Numbered from the stretch's first letter, positions 1-10,449 are shown. The stretch: DNA of 64,000 nt from Adiantum capillus-veneris (GCA_014529385.2 CM043953.1:67142372-67206371); one strand, 5' to 3'. Made by a program: numbers and translations. Notes: generated by a model not told the origin, from the letters alone.

Positions 1-1139
1 GTTAGCCTTTGTAATGACCTGCATTATTCCTTGCACTTGCACACACTACACCAGCAAGGACTAATCTTTACGAATCTCCTTCAATGACGGTAAAATTCAT
101 AATCTTAGTTATTAATGTATTTTTCTATGATAGGGACCAATCCTTTGGGAATCCTCCCAGTTGAAGGAAATCATAAACGTCTTGCCATTGTGGATCTTGT
201 CCATCCTCAATTGTATTCTGGAAAATTTTAGCATCCACTAGTTCATCTTTGAGTCATGCTTAAAATTACCCTTATGTGCTTCTCAAAAGAAAATCAGTAC
301 CACAATGTGTTTTTCCTGACTCGTGAAAGATTTTGAATTCAAAATCCCTCAAAAACATCACCCATCTAATTAGCCTTCTGTAACATTTAATGGCCTAGTA
401 ACTTATGTGTAGCGGAAAATAGCATGAACATAGTGAGCATTTCATTAGAATAGATTCCTAATGAGAAAACCAAGAGTGCTTAGAGCAACAAAACCATAAC
501 ACCTAGTTAGATAGCATGAACAACACTTCAAAAGAGAGAGAAATTAAGCAATTGACAGCAGTTGGGGACCGGATTTGCATGGAGCCGGTCCCCCCTCCAA
601 AAGGCTTTGTATTATGGTTTCTCCCATCAAGAGAGACATTTTACAATACAATTGTTTGTGTTCCTTCATTACTGCAATGAAGATGGAAACTTCAAGCACT
701 AAGCAATACAGTTATCAAACACAACATCAATTCCCTCACGGTCTCAGACCCAAGACCTCACACACCTTCAAAGACAATGAGAGCTAGCGGGGTATGAGAG
801 TAGATTGAGAGGAAGAAGGAGTAGTCTTATGAAAAGATGTACATCCCCTCACATAATCACTCATATTACCATAGCTTAGCTTAGTAATTAGCATGGTAGA
901 GGAGATGAGCATGCAGCTTGGCTCTTGGTTGGATTTGTATCACAAAGCCAAGAGTTGTTGGTGTAGGCCTCCCTTCTCACAAGCTTGGAGAGGTGATAAG
1001 CTTTCCATTAAATATTGAGAAGAGAGAGAGAGTCTTCGTACTCTACACATGAGCTTGTGTGAGTGTGTGTAGATAATTGCCTTAGAAAAATCAGTCCCCT
1101 CTCTCTCTTGGTCGACCCCTCTTTCTATTTGTTATTGCT
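1..1139. other. No gene seen; flank or LTR remainder of element G
   Basis: No convincing coding frame on either strand. The sequence lies beyond the 3' end of the minus-strand chromovirus G and may be the remainder of its LTR. I could not find the far LTR border because no second LTR copy is in the window for comparison. A short (GA)n tract lies at about 1,021-1,032. Confidence 0.4.
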
Positions 1140-1920
1140 AGCACCTCATTGGACCTCCCCAAGCTTAGTCAATAGGATTTTAGGATCATAAATGATAGCC
1201 TTTTGACATGTGTCCCCCTTTCCCGTTTTGTGAGAGCTTTAGGTAATTAATAAATGCTACTAAACTCTCATTGGACCCCTTTGTCTCTTGGCCAATAGGA
1301 ATCAGCCCAGCCATTGGGGTGATGAATGCTCATTGGACCCCTTGGGAGACTGCCCAATAGTCTTCTAGAGAGATTAATTCCTATTGGTTATTTTATCAAG
1401 TGTTTTTAAATTAATTACTCTAGCCTAATTTTCATTGGTCCACTCCATGGACATCCAATAGGATTTAAGTACACCTTGTGGGCATCAAGCCTAGGGAGCT
1501 GACATGTGTCCCTCTTTCTCCTTCTGTACAAAGGAAGCTTGTGAGTGTGTGTGTGTGTGTGTGTTTATCTCTTATCCCCTACTTCTTGAGCTCTCCCCCT
1601 CCTATGTAGGAGTTTGTGAAGACTTTTTGGGACACACAGAAAGCATCCAATTTTCCTAAGCCTTTGACCATTGGACACAACCTTTGAATTTTGGTACCTT
1701 AGCATTTTGGAAGTCTTAATGGGATGAACCCTAAGGTCTTTGGAGCCCATTGTTGCACATAGCTCTTTCGCAGATGGCCCCCCCTTTGGATCCCTATTGT
1801 GGCCAGTCTGCCAGCTTAACCAATATTCTAGCTTTTTCTCCGCAGGCACTTTCCCATATTAAATGATTAATTTAACATGATAAAATTATTTAAGAGAATT
1901 AGATATTAGTTATTATGACA
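1140..1920 (-). mobile_element. 3' LTR (start) of chromovirus G
   Basis: Read on the minus strand, the chromodomain gene is followed by an untranslated stretch, then a purine tract (CAAGAGAGAGG, about 1,924-1,934), then TGTCATAATAAC starting at 1,920. This is the usual arrangement of polypurine tract and LTR start in chromoviruses. The LTR runs leftwards from 1,920; its other end is unresolved, so 1,140 is only a working limit. The call rests on the position after pol and on the tract, not on a second LTR. Confidence 0.5.
1141..1520. repeat. Diverged repeat of about 290 bp with ATTGG/CCAAT pairs
   Basis: Blocks beginning at about 1,145 and 1,433 each run from ATTGG through a CAATAGGATTT-like motif to GACATGTGTCCC, then a pyrimidine run. 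Two further ATTGG...CCAAT pairs lie between (about 1,270-1,300 and 1,332-1,359). CCAAT motifs in both orientations would suit the U3 promoter part of an LTR, which is where this lies. Confidence 0.45.
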
Positions 1921-2268
1921 TGACCTCTCTCTTGAAATCATAGTCGTCCTTGACTATGTGGTAGAGAAGATAAAGCATATTCATTATTCCTTTTTCCTAG
2001 CGGGTAGAGGCTCCATATGTTACCCTACAACATTGTTCAAAAGTGGATGACTAGTCCATTTGGTGCTTGAGAGCCCAAGCTTCCGCAAGCATGTCTGCAC
2101 ATTAGTCGTATCAATCTTCCATAGTAGAGTGATAAGCTCTACTTGGTGTTTGGGAGACGTCGCAAACTTGATCTAAGCATGCATACTATCTAAGTTTTGT
2201 GCACAATAAATAAAAAGAGAGTCTTATAAGACAAAAACTTTGTTCATTTTTAAAATTTGTACATTTGC

Positions 2269-2682
2269 TTACTCTTGGGAAGCATTGTAAGCATTGCCAA
2301 GGTTTAGGTTATCCTTTGATTGTATGTCTTGCATCCATCTAGCATCTTCAAACGGATAATTATTAAACTTAATAAGATATCGTTGGATAGTATTACCACA
2401 TCTTAGTACCTTCTCTTCATGTCGGAGGATGGACTCAAGCTGCTGCACCTCTTCTTGGTCCTCAATCTCCGATGGGTCTTCAATAGTTGGTTCTTGAGGT
2501 GGCTCTCCTTTGTAAGGCTTTATTAGGCTCACATGAAAAGTATTGTGTATGAGCCAATGGATGGGAAACTTGAGTTGATAGGCCATCTCATTGATTGGCC
2601 TAAGAATCTGGAAGGGACCATAGCACCTTTTTGCTAACTTAGCGTAGTACTTTTGGTGTCCCGTAGGATTCTTGCCCGTCAT
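2269..2682 (-). CDS. Integrase C-terminus and chromodomain of chromovirus G (fragment)
   Basis: An open frame of 137 codons. It starts in the integrase C-terminal domain (YGPFQILRPINEMAYQL, then IHNTFHVSLIKPYKG) and ends with a chromodomain-like segment (ESILRHEEKVLRCG, QRYLIKFNNYPFEDARW). In chromoviruses the chromodomain sits at the integrase C-terminus and steers insertion to heterochromatin. The conserved 'W...P.E.A.W' pattern is present as FNNYPFEDARW. The rest of integrase lies at higher coordinates on the same strand and is broken, so this is the open tail of a dead polyprotein. Confidence 0.85.
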   Translation of the reverse strand: MTGKNPTGHQKYYAKLAKRCYGPFQILRPINEMAYQLKFPIHWLIHNTFHVSLIKPYKGEPPQEPTIEDPSEIEDQEEVQQLESILRHEEKVLRCGNTIQRYLIKFNNYPFEDARWMQDIQSKDNLNLGNAYNASQE

Positions 2683-3101
2683 GTGCCTTAATCAATCCTT
2701 GGGAAATTTGAGTAAGACCCAATCAATTTCTTTAAGTCTTGGGCTCTTTTGTGCTTGTCAGCGGTAGCCTTTTGCCTCTTCTATGAGATAGAGATAGCAT
2801 CCTTAATCTTTTGGAAATATTCTTGTAGGTCTCGGCTATACTCATCTGTAGTGAAGATCTTCCCATGTACCTTAAGTAGAAGGGGAATTTTTTATCTTCG
2901 CTCAATTACCTCAAAAGGTTCTTTTCTCGTGGAAGTATGTACAGTGTTATTGTAGGCATACTCCACTAAGGGTAAATACTTCAGTTACATAGGATTAGTA
3001 GATCGAGAATTGTTAGGGTAGCTATTTCACTTTGGCCATCCGTTTGCAAGTGATAGGCCAAAGAGAATTTTATCCTTGTTCCTAAATTCTCAAAGAGACC
3101 C

Positions 3102-3320
3102 TTCCAGAAATTACTGGTCAGTCTAGGATCTCTAGCCGACACACTATGGACATTGGCATGCCATGGTACTTGAAGATTTGTGATGTGAAGAGGGTTGCCA
3201 TTGATGGGCTTTGTTCCAGAAATTGCTGGTCATTCTGGGATCTCTATCCATCACTATGGACATTGGCAATCCATGGTACTTGAAGATTTGTCATGTGAAA
3301 AAGTTTTCCATTTGATGGGC
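3102..3320 (-). repeat. 111-bp tandem duplication inside integrase region of G
   Basis: TTCCAGAAATT at 3,102 recurs at 3,213, and about 100 bp after each copy are near-identical (ACTATGGACATTGGCA, CCATGGTACTTGAAGATTTG). The period is 111 bp, a multiple of three. Confidence 0.75.
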
Positions 3321-3369
3321 TTTGATAGTCTTTTTGGCAGGTATAAAATGAGCTTGTTTACTAAACATG

Positions 3370-3770
3370 TCTACTATCGTCCATATTCCTGTATTCCCAT
3401 GGATAGATTTAGGCAATCCAAAGACAAATCCATGGATATGCTCTCCCATGGTGAATTAGGGATTGGCAAATGTTGAAGCAATCTAGGTTGCTTCCCTCTA
3501 TCAAACTTTGTCTTTTGGCATACCACACATTTAGAAACATACTCTTGTATGTTCGCTTTACTGAACCTGTTTACTATCATCCATATTCCCGTATTCCCAT
3601 GGATATACTTAGGCAATCCAAAGACAAATTCCATGGATATTCTCTCCCATGGTGAATTAGAGATTGGCAAAGGTTGAAGCAATCTAGGTTGCTTCCCTCT
3701 ATCAAATTTTGTCTTTTGGCATACCACACATTTAAAAACATACTCTTGTATGTTGCTTTCATGGTAGGCC
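3370..3770 (-). repeat. 200-bp tandem duplication of integrase zinc-finger/core junction
   Basis: Two head-to-tail copies, about 3,370-3,569 and 3,570-3,770, offset 200-201 bp (AGGCAATCCA at 3,411 and 3,611). On the minus strand both encode the second half of the integrase zinc finger and the start of the core (KCVVCQKTKFDRGKQPRLLQ, then PNSPWE.ISM). A frame of 132 codons (3,374-3,772) runs through both copies. Confidence 0.85.
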
Positions 3771-5328
3771 AATAGAAATATGTTTCAATCCCCTTTAGGG
3801 TAGACTGAATCCCTGTATGCCCCATATAAGGAGGAGCATGAGATTCATACATTACTTTCTCACGGAGTGAGTTAGTAACACATAGTATATTGCCATAGAG
3901 AAGATAACCATCTTGTAAAATAAATGGTGCAAGGGCTGAAATCACATCTCTAAAATCGGGATCAATAGAATACTCATCTATCATAGAAGATAAATCATAG
4001 TGAGTTGCTATGGAAACCGAATTCACTCTCGGCTGTCTTGAGAGTGCATCGTCTACTTGATTATGCTTGCGAGCAATATGAAAATGAAATTGCAAAAGTA
4101 AATTTTCCCACCTCATTTGTTTATCAGAGAGCTTGGTCTGCATCATGAAGTACTTAAGACTTTGGTGATCCGTTCGCAGAATGAAAGGAGTCCCCAATAA
4201 ATAGTGCTTCTATCAGTCTAAGACATGCAAGGAGTTCCTTCTCATATGCCTAGAGCTTGCTCAACAGGGTCAAGCCTTTGACTTTCATAGCCTATGGAAT
4301 GCCCTTCTTGGAGAAAAACATCTCCAAGGCAATCACCACAAGCATCACATTGGACCTCAAATGGCTTTGAGAGATCCGGTAGTGTAAGCACAGGTTGAGA
4401 GATAAGCTTTTCAAAAGCATTGTTCTCCTTGGCAGACCGTGTATACCTAGCATTTTTCTTTGTTAGGTCATGTAATGGTCATGCTATTAGCGATAAATTT
4501 TATATGAAGCGTCTATAGTATGCAAACATACCTATAAATATTCTTAGTTCATGAAGATTTCTTGGTTTAGGCCATGCTTTTATTACCTCTAACTTTGATG
4601 GATCCATTTGGATGCTATCTTGAGAGATAATGCAACCTAAATACTGAATCTCTTGTAAGAAAAATTCACTTTTCTTTCGATTAACATAAAGTTTATTCTC
4701 TCTTAAAACTTGAAATATTACCTGGAGGTGTTGCTTGTTTCGTCTAATGAATTAGAGTAGATGATGATATCATCAAAGAACACTCTAGTAAAGGTTCGGT
4801 GAGGTCTAAATAGCTTCCATCAAGCGGTTGAATGTGGATGGTGCATTAGTCAAGCCAAAAGGCATGACAATGTATTCATAAAGACCAAAAGTAGTGCAAA
4901 ATGCGTTCTTCACAATGTCTTGATCAACTATCCTTATTTGATGATAGCCACTTTTCACGGCAATCCTACTGAAGTAGGTGGACCCTTGTAGATCATCAAA
5001 TAGGTCTTCTACCCATGGAAGGGGAAACCTATTCTTGATAGTGATCCTATTTAGTACTCTATAGTTGACACACATAGGATATGTGTCCTCTTTCTTTTGC
5101 ACTAATAGCACAGATGAGAAAAATGGAGATGAGCTAGGTCTAACCATGCCCTTCTCAACTAACTCATGCACTTGCCGCATAATCTCCTCTTGTTGAGCTT
5201 CAGAAACTCTATAAGGAGTTTTGTTAGGTGGTAAACTTCTTGGAATAAGTTCAATTGCATGGTCATCATTGCCTTGTTTAGGAGGTAGTTTGCAAGGGAT
5301 GTCATTGATTAGCGCAAAGTGCGACACG

Positions 5329-5485
5329 GACCCCGACGGCCTCAAAGAGACAGGAGCCCATGCATGATGAGTCGGCCACGGTGAAGCAAAAAGGGGGAAC
5401 AACCTAGCTTTGAGCGGCTAGGATGCAGACAATGGTGATTGGAGATATCACGAACTCTACACACTGAGAGAAAGAGAGAGAGAGG

Positions 5486-5564
<79 letters not shown>

Positions 5565-5622
5565 GTAGGTGATGAGAATTCCTTGCAGTTTGCAAACCAC
5601 TACTAGAATTCATAGCACTTTG
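5329..5622 (-). mobile_element. LTR-tail fragment related to the A/B LTR family
   Basis: The start resembles the edge of the LTRs at 14,034 and 21,695: CCCCGACGGCCTC, then TGGTAAAGC-like and CCTAGCTT..GCGGCTAGGATGCA motifs in the same order, followed by a (GA)n tract. Similarity is partial, so this is a diverged relative or remnant. It cuts element G off before its RT and is followed by the LTR head of element F. Confidence 0.55.
5488..5562. repeat. (GA)n microsatellite
   Basis: About 75 bp of uninterrupted GA dinucleotides. The apparent Leu/Ser-repeat frames across it are translation artefacts. Confidence 0.95.
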
Positions 5623-5678
5623 TGTAATGGAATTGATATTTTGATCAAATATATCATCAAAATATCAATTCCATCACA
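5623..5678. repeat. LTR-head palindrome of element F
   Basis: TGTAATGGAATTGATATTTT is followed after a short spacer by its near-perfect reverse complement ending CCATCACA. The 18-bp core arms are exact. The same head begins the 3' LTR of F at 7,754, so this marks the remnant of the 5' LTR. Everything from the LTR to the middle of RNase H is deleted. Confidence 0.7.
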
Positions 5679-5679
5679 A

Positions 5680-6150
5680 AAGTGTTTCCACGCTCTAGAC
5701 ATGTGGAAACACTATCTTATGGGCTCCAAAGTTCTAATCAAGACTGACCAACAGGCCATTAAACATCTTCTGACTCAATCTACCATTTCTGACCGTCATA
5801 TCCAATGGGCCAGTTTTATTCAAAATTTTCATCCTATGATACAATATCAACCAGGTAAAGCGAATGTAGTAGAAGACGCATTAAGTAGAAAACTTGAAGT
5901 GAATGTACTCTCTGTTACTCATTCATGTGTCTTCGATAAAATCAAGCATGCTTATTTGAATCACATTTCTGTGAGTGATGTGCAATCTTTTCATTCCATG
6001 CCTAACACATATGCTCACTATCCACATTTTTCACATGCTTGGTTTGAAATAACTCACAATAATGGTCTTCCATATGAACACTACACATTGGCAAATGGTT
6101 ATCTTTATTTTCAGCAAAAACTATGCATCACATCACCCTCAGGGAACTAG
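5680..6150 (+). pseudogene. RNase H remnant and link to integrase, chromovirus F
   Basis: The frame contains the C-terminal half of a Ty3/gypsy RNase H: a WKHYLMGSKVLIKTDQQAIKHLL block, then YQPGKANVVEDALSRK. It continues into the spacer before integrase (ANGYLYFQQKLCITSPSG). The start of the open frame (from 5,569) is LTR and microsatellite sequence and is not real coding. Gag, protease, RT and the first half of RNase H are missing, so this is a deletion derivative. Confidence 0.8.
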
Positions 6151-6941
6151 CAATGACTAAAATGCATGCACCACCATATATGGATCACCGAGGAATTCAA
6201 TCCACATTCGCTGCATGTCAAGATCATTTCTTTTGGCCTGGAATGAAGAACGATATGACAAAATTTGTTTCAGAATTTTTGATATGTCAAAGAGTTAAAC
6301 GTCATCATGGTAAGTATTATGGTCTTTTAATGCCTCTCCCCATCTCTGCTGGCCCTTGGGCACAAATCTCCATGGATGTCATCACGGGATTTCCTACAAC
6401 ATCCTCACACAATGACATGATATGGACCATAGTTGACCGTTCTAGCAAACAAGCATACTTTGTACCCTACAAAAAGACATTGTCTGCACCACAGGCTGCA
6501 AAGCTTTTCCTCCAAACCATCTTTCCTTATCACAGCTTCCCCAAGGTCATTCTCTCCAACCGTGATGGACGTTTTTGCAATCATTTTTGGGTTGCCCTAA
6601 CCAAAAACTTAGGCTCTAAAATGGATTTCACATGTGCATTTCACCCTGAAAGTAATGGTCAAACAGAAGCCACAAACAGTACAATTATGGACCTTCTTCG
6701 ATCTTATACCACTGAAAATACTGCAAACTGGGACCAACACCTCCCTATGCTTCAAATTGCTTATAATAACACCCCCCACTCCTCCACAAATCGTGCACAC
6801 TTTGAAATTGTCTATGGGAAGAAACTCCCTGCCCCTGTCTCCACTATTAGCAATGATGTCCCTACGGCTCACACTTTAGCAAGAAATCACACACACATTT
6901 TACAAGAAGCCACATCTTGCATTAAACGAGCACAACAATGA
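6123..6941 (+). CDS. Ty3/gypsy integrase, chromovirus F (near-intact, probably inactive)
   Basis: An open frame of 272 codons covering most of an integrase. The zinc region retains HAPPYMDHRGIQS and ICQRVK, though the first Cys of the usual pair is replaced (EFLICQ). The core has the first Asp (ISMDVITGFP) and the Glu region (PESNGQTEATN). The second catalytic position is changed: LSNRDGRF where SDRD is usual, an Asp-to-Asn change explained by one G-to-A transition. The frame ends at a TGA that reads as a decayed Arg codon; the protein originally continued into the segment at 6,942-7,445. Confidence 0.85.
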   Translation: MHHITLRELAMTKMHAPPYMDHRGIQSTFAACQDHFFWPGMKNDMTKFVSEFLICQRVKRHHGKYYGLLMPLPISAGPWAQISMDVITGFPTTSSHNDMIWTIVDRSSKQAYFVPYKKTLSAPQAAKLFLQTIFPYHSFPKVILSNRDGRFCNHFWVALTKNLGSKMDFTCAFHPESNGQTEATNSTIMDLLRSYTTENTANWDQHLPMLQIAYNNTPHSSTNRAHFEIVYGKKLPAPVSTISNDVPTAHTLARNHTHILQEATSCIKRAQQ

Positions 6942-7445
6942 TACACTGCACAAGCCAATAAGAAATGAAGACCTGCACCTTTTAAAGAAAATGACCTTGT
7001 TTGGATAAGAATAGAAAAACGACACTTAAAAAGTGTAAAAAAACATCCTAAAGTAAAATTGGCCCCTAGATTTTATGGCACATTCAAAATTCTTCATAAG
7101 ATAAATGACAATGCGTTCCGCTTGGGCATTCCCTCACAATGGAAAATACACAACTTCTTCCATGTCAGTTTGTTGAGACCACACAAGGGACCTATTCCCG
7201 ACACCCCTACCACAGCTAACCCCCCCTTCATTGAGAACGATGAAGAAATTATGGGTCCCGAAATAATTTTAGATCATGACATGACCACTACCCGTAGAAG
7301 AAACCAGTACAGAAGATACTTGGTAAAATACAAAAACCATTCTTTGGAAGAGTGTCAATGGATTTCCGAACAATTGCTAAGTCTGCACTACCATCACTTG
7401 ATACTTGCACACCACACACCCAGGGACACAGATTTGCCGATTTAG
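6942..7445 (+). pseudogene. Integrase C-terminus and chromodomain, chromovirus F
   Basis: In frame with the integrase but after two in-frame TGA codons (6,939 and about 6,966). It carries the integrase C-terminal domain (FKENDLVWIRIEKRH, then APRFYGTFKILHKINDNAFRL, IHNFFHVSLLRPHKG) and a chromodomain-like end (PEIILDHDMTTTRRRNQYRR, YLVKYKNHSLEECQWISEQ). Position and order are standard for chromoviruses. Confidence 0.85.
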
Positions 7446-7657
7446 GCAGTGCCTCTCTTCTAGTGTAGATTCGCCGATTTAGGCAACACGAATTTTAAAA
7501 GTGCAGATCCGCCGGTTTAGGCAGCACTAGTGTAGATTCACCGATTTAGGCAACACAAATTCAAAATGCAGATCCACCAATTTAGGTAGCATTAGTGCAG
7601 ATCCGCTGATTTAGGTAGCATGACCATTGGTGTAGATCTGCCAATCTAGGCAGCACC
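7431..7657 (+). repeat. Seven copies of a 27-bp repeat in the 3' untranslated part of F
   Basis: A GTGCAGATCCGCCGATTTAG-like unit followed by GCAGCAC occurs seven times, at about 7,431, 7,464, 7,501, 7,530, 7,566, 7,596 and 7,630, spaced 29-37 bp apart. The array starts at the chromodomain stop and ends about 100 bp before the LTR. Copies differ by scattered substitutions (GCAGCAC or GCAACAC, GATCC or GATTC). It is not translated in one frame. Confidence 0.85.
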
Positions 7658-7753
7658 AAACTACTAGACCACTCTACCAGTTGGCTGGCCACCACTGTCG
7701 CTAGTTTGGTTTTGGTAACAATTGAGGACAATTGTCTTTTCAACCCCGGGGTA

Positions 7754-8628
7754 TGTAATGGAATTGATATTTTGATGATATATTTATGAAATATCTGATA
7801 TTTTGATGAAGCATTGCAATGTTGATTTGAATTGTGGAATATGATCAGTTGTTGGGTGTTGTGTGAGCAGATCAATGATTGGCACGTACTGGACAATAAG
7901 GCGATAGCAGTTATTCGGAATAAAACTTCCATCATTGGATTTTTTGTGGCAAGCCTTAGTATTTATGGTTTAGTTATAAGTTGAGATGTAGATATCTATT
8001 AATTGTTACATTGAGCTCTTTATGAGCCATGACTATTTTATGCCCAAGTGTGAACTGGATGTAACTCAATTTTGAGCATGAACTTCTCGATAAATTAAAT
8101 ACGTGCAAGAGGGACATGCTCACTCTTGCACGGGGGGAGATTGCACCCAACACCTGTGTCTTTCTTCTCTTCCCTCCTCCCTTCCCCCTTGCCATGCCGG
8201 CGTAGCACTCCGCTCTAGGAGGTGCGCCTGCACGTTCTCGCTTACTCTCTCTCGCTCTCTATCTCTCTATGTTCATGTACAGCTTTTATTCCGTGCTCGT
8301 GGATATGCCAGGTATGCGTATTTATCATTTTATGGTTTGTAGCGCGCTATTTCGGATATTATGCAGCGCAGCCAGGCTTACATTAGTAGCCTGTGTCTTT
8401 CTTCTCTTCCCTCCTCCCTTCCCCCTTGCCATGCCGGCGTAGCACTCCGCTCTAGGAGGTGCGCCTGCACGTTCTCGCTTACTCTCTCTCGCTCTCTATC
8501 TCTCTATGTTCATGTACAGCTTTTATTCCGTGCTCGTGGCTATGCCAGGTATGCGTATTTATCATTTTATGGTTTGTAGCGCGCTATTTCGGATATTATG
8601 CAGCGCAGCTAGGCTTACATTAGTAGCA
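7754..8628 (+). mobile_element. 3' LTR of chromovirus F
   Basis: Begins TGTAATGGAATTGATATTTT, matching the remnant at 5,623, just after an ATTGAGGACAATTG...CCCCGGGG stretch where chromoviruses carry their polypurine tract. It probably ends in CA at 8,628, directly against decayed C-family sequence. Its last 474 bp are a two-copy tandem duplication. The right border is inferred from the change of sequence type. Confidence 0.6.
8153..8626 (+). repeat. 237-bp tandem duplication (two copies)
   Basis: Copies 8,153-8,389 and 8,390-8,626 differ by only about two substitutions by eye. Each contains a pyrimidine-rich block (CTTCTCTTCCCTCCTCCCTT) and a CT-rich block (TACTCTCTCTCGCTCTCTAT). Near-identity implies a duplication much younger than the element. 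Confidence 0.95.
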
Positions 8629-9393
8629 CTTTGCTCTTGAAAATTCACAAGGCTTGGAGACAAGTAGTAACACAAAAAGACTTCATCTATTAAATCTGCT
8701 TTCTCTAAACTAGAAAGCTCGACTGTACATATAAGAGGTGCAAATGGTATAATTTTCTCACAAAGAAAAAGCACATGTTTACCATTGGACATAAAGGATA
8801 AGGAGTTGTGTTCATAACTAGTGTGCAATGTGTTTCCTAAACCATGCAGCCACTCCCGCCCTAAAACTACATGAGCACGTTGCATGTTCATAACTTGAAA
8901 TTAAAGGGTCATTGTATTCTTGAACAATAATCTTAACCCCTTGAACTACCGTGTCCCATACTTCTTTATCATTGCTAGACATCTGCTCGACCACATACTT
9001 GTGAGAGCAAGGAGTTTGTGTAAGCTTCAATTTCTTGACTAGCTTATAGCTTAGGAAGTTACGAGTTGCACCATCATTCACTAAAATACAAACACGTTGT
9101 TTGTTAATAGTTCCATGCATGCAAATCGACTCATGGGGGCCAAAGGTGGGCTGCCACATAGAAGAAGGCACACAACACTTGTGCTTTTCTTCCATTTGAA
9201 GAACCTCTGTAGTAGAATATTTAGGAGATGAATCTAATGTGAGGCATCGCACCATGTGCATGGTCTTTTCTCTGCCTTGCAAAAGAAGACAGTCCTTCCT
9301 ATTATGTTGGTCGGAAAGACATGTGAAGCACAACTTGTGTTTCTTTGCATGCTCAAAATTAGTAGTGCTAGAGACCCACATGGAGTATCTCAA
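8627..9393 (-). pseudogene. Zinc knuckle and protease region, element C-minus
   Basis: Minus-strand remnant of a Ty3/gypsy gag end and protease. A CCHC zinc knuckle (CFTCLSDQHNRKDC) lies near 9,300-9,340. An aspartic-protease segment follows (VCILVNDGATRNFLSYKLVK, near 9,060-9,110); the Asp-Gly-Ala triad is kept, but the usual DSG or DTG is NDG. The plus-strand copy at 12,252-12,716 is the same protein in better condition. The region stops abruptly at 8,627 against the LTR of F. Confidence 0.8.
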
Positions 9394-10394
9394 GATTGCT
9401 TAGGCTTCTTAGCCTCTTGTGGACGTGGAGAGGTAGATTGTCTTATTCCTCTTGGAACGTGTGGGAGATCTACCTCGCCATTGGCTCTTAGCCACATTGC
9501 TCTTAGTAAAGTTATTCTTAGAGTAGGGAACATTTTCCTTCCTCTCTTGTTCATTATGATATCTTTGGGCATGGCTAATGACTTCTTCCAAAGTTTTTGG
9601 ATGTTGACATGAAGACGATAGTCTTTGTGAAGAATTCTATAAATACCCGATATCTTTTGAAATTCATCTAGACCTTCTAGTTTTAATATGATTTTTCAAG
9701 ACTTCGAAAGGTACTGTGTGAGAGAGAGGCCAGACATGTGGCATGCATCCCATGATAACCAATTCTTATCTTCTTCATTGGAGTCCAAAAACTCTTTGGA
9801 GAAAGAAGCTTGAAATGTATCTCAAGACGGAGGACAAGCATCTATTGGAAATGTCATCCACCACGTATAGGCCTTGTCTTTAAGAGATAGACTTGTTTCC
9901 ATAGTTGTATTTATATCTAGTGTGTGTCTCAATCTATGAATATCACTCCATTTCTGTAAGAACGTATTGACCGCATCCTTGTTGCAATCACACTCTTCTC
10001 CGTGAAACTCATGAATGGTGATATTCTTGAGTAGTGCATTGCTACCTTCTGCATGTTCTAAAACACTTGTCTCTTGGACTCCTTGATTCGTGAGAGCTTG
10101 GTTTTCTAGAACCGTGCCACTTGTGCCTCCTTGAGCTATCGGTGAATCCATAAATTTCACAAGTAGCTCAGTAATATTTGTAACATTTGCATTGAGGGTG
10201 GAAAGGTTGTGTTCAAGTACGCTTTGGTGATTTTTCAAAGTCTTGAAAGAAGCCACATCTACAAGACTATGATCTCTTAGATCATGATTGTCATGCATAT
10301 TAGTGTTGGTAGTATCCGTGGTACCCTGATTTTGATCATGCTCAAAATCAAAAGTGTAGATAGGTGGGATATCCTCACTAGCCATGGTAAACAC
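9394..10394 (-). pseudogene. Gag of element C-minus
   Basis: The 190-codon frame at 9,822-10,394 is an N-terminal gag segment (SVLEHNLSTLNANVTNITEL, FHGEECDCNKDAVNTFLQKW, SLSLKDKAYTWWMTF), the capsid-like retrotransposon gag domain. After a stop the same gag continues in broken frames (KEFLDSNEEDKNWLSWDACH, LTQYLS) down to about 9,394. A parallel decayed copy lies on the plus strand at 11,230-12,240. The ATG at 10,383-10,381 (MASEDIPPIY) is a likely start. Confidence 0.75.
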
Positions 10395-10449
10395 ACACTA
10401 ATGTAAAGAGAGGAAAAAAAACTTCAACTTGTACCTTGTAAATCTTGAA

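Larger units (their letters stand above)
2690..5328 (-). pseudogene. Chromovirus G pol: RT, RNase H and integrase, broken
   Basis: Reading leftwards on the minus strand: reverse transcriptase (about 5,310-4,690; [35 protein letters not shown], then an FFDD catalytic box near 4,755 in another frame); the RT-RNase H link (about 4,690-4,500, FLQEIQYLGCIISQD); RNase H end (about 4,190-4,030, TDHQSLKYF, DALSRQ); and the integrase zinc region (about 3,850-3,700, HAPPYMGHTGIQS, CVVCQK). Gag and protease are absent because a different LTR fragment abuts the RT at about 5,329. Several frameshifts and stops plus two local tandem duplications make it non-functional. Confidence 0.85.

Noticed and set aside
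8103-8579. Two near-identical 70-80-codon proteins
   Set aside because: They are shadows of the 237-bp tandem duplication in the F LTR; no start context or motif.
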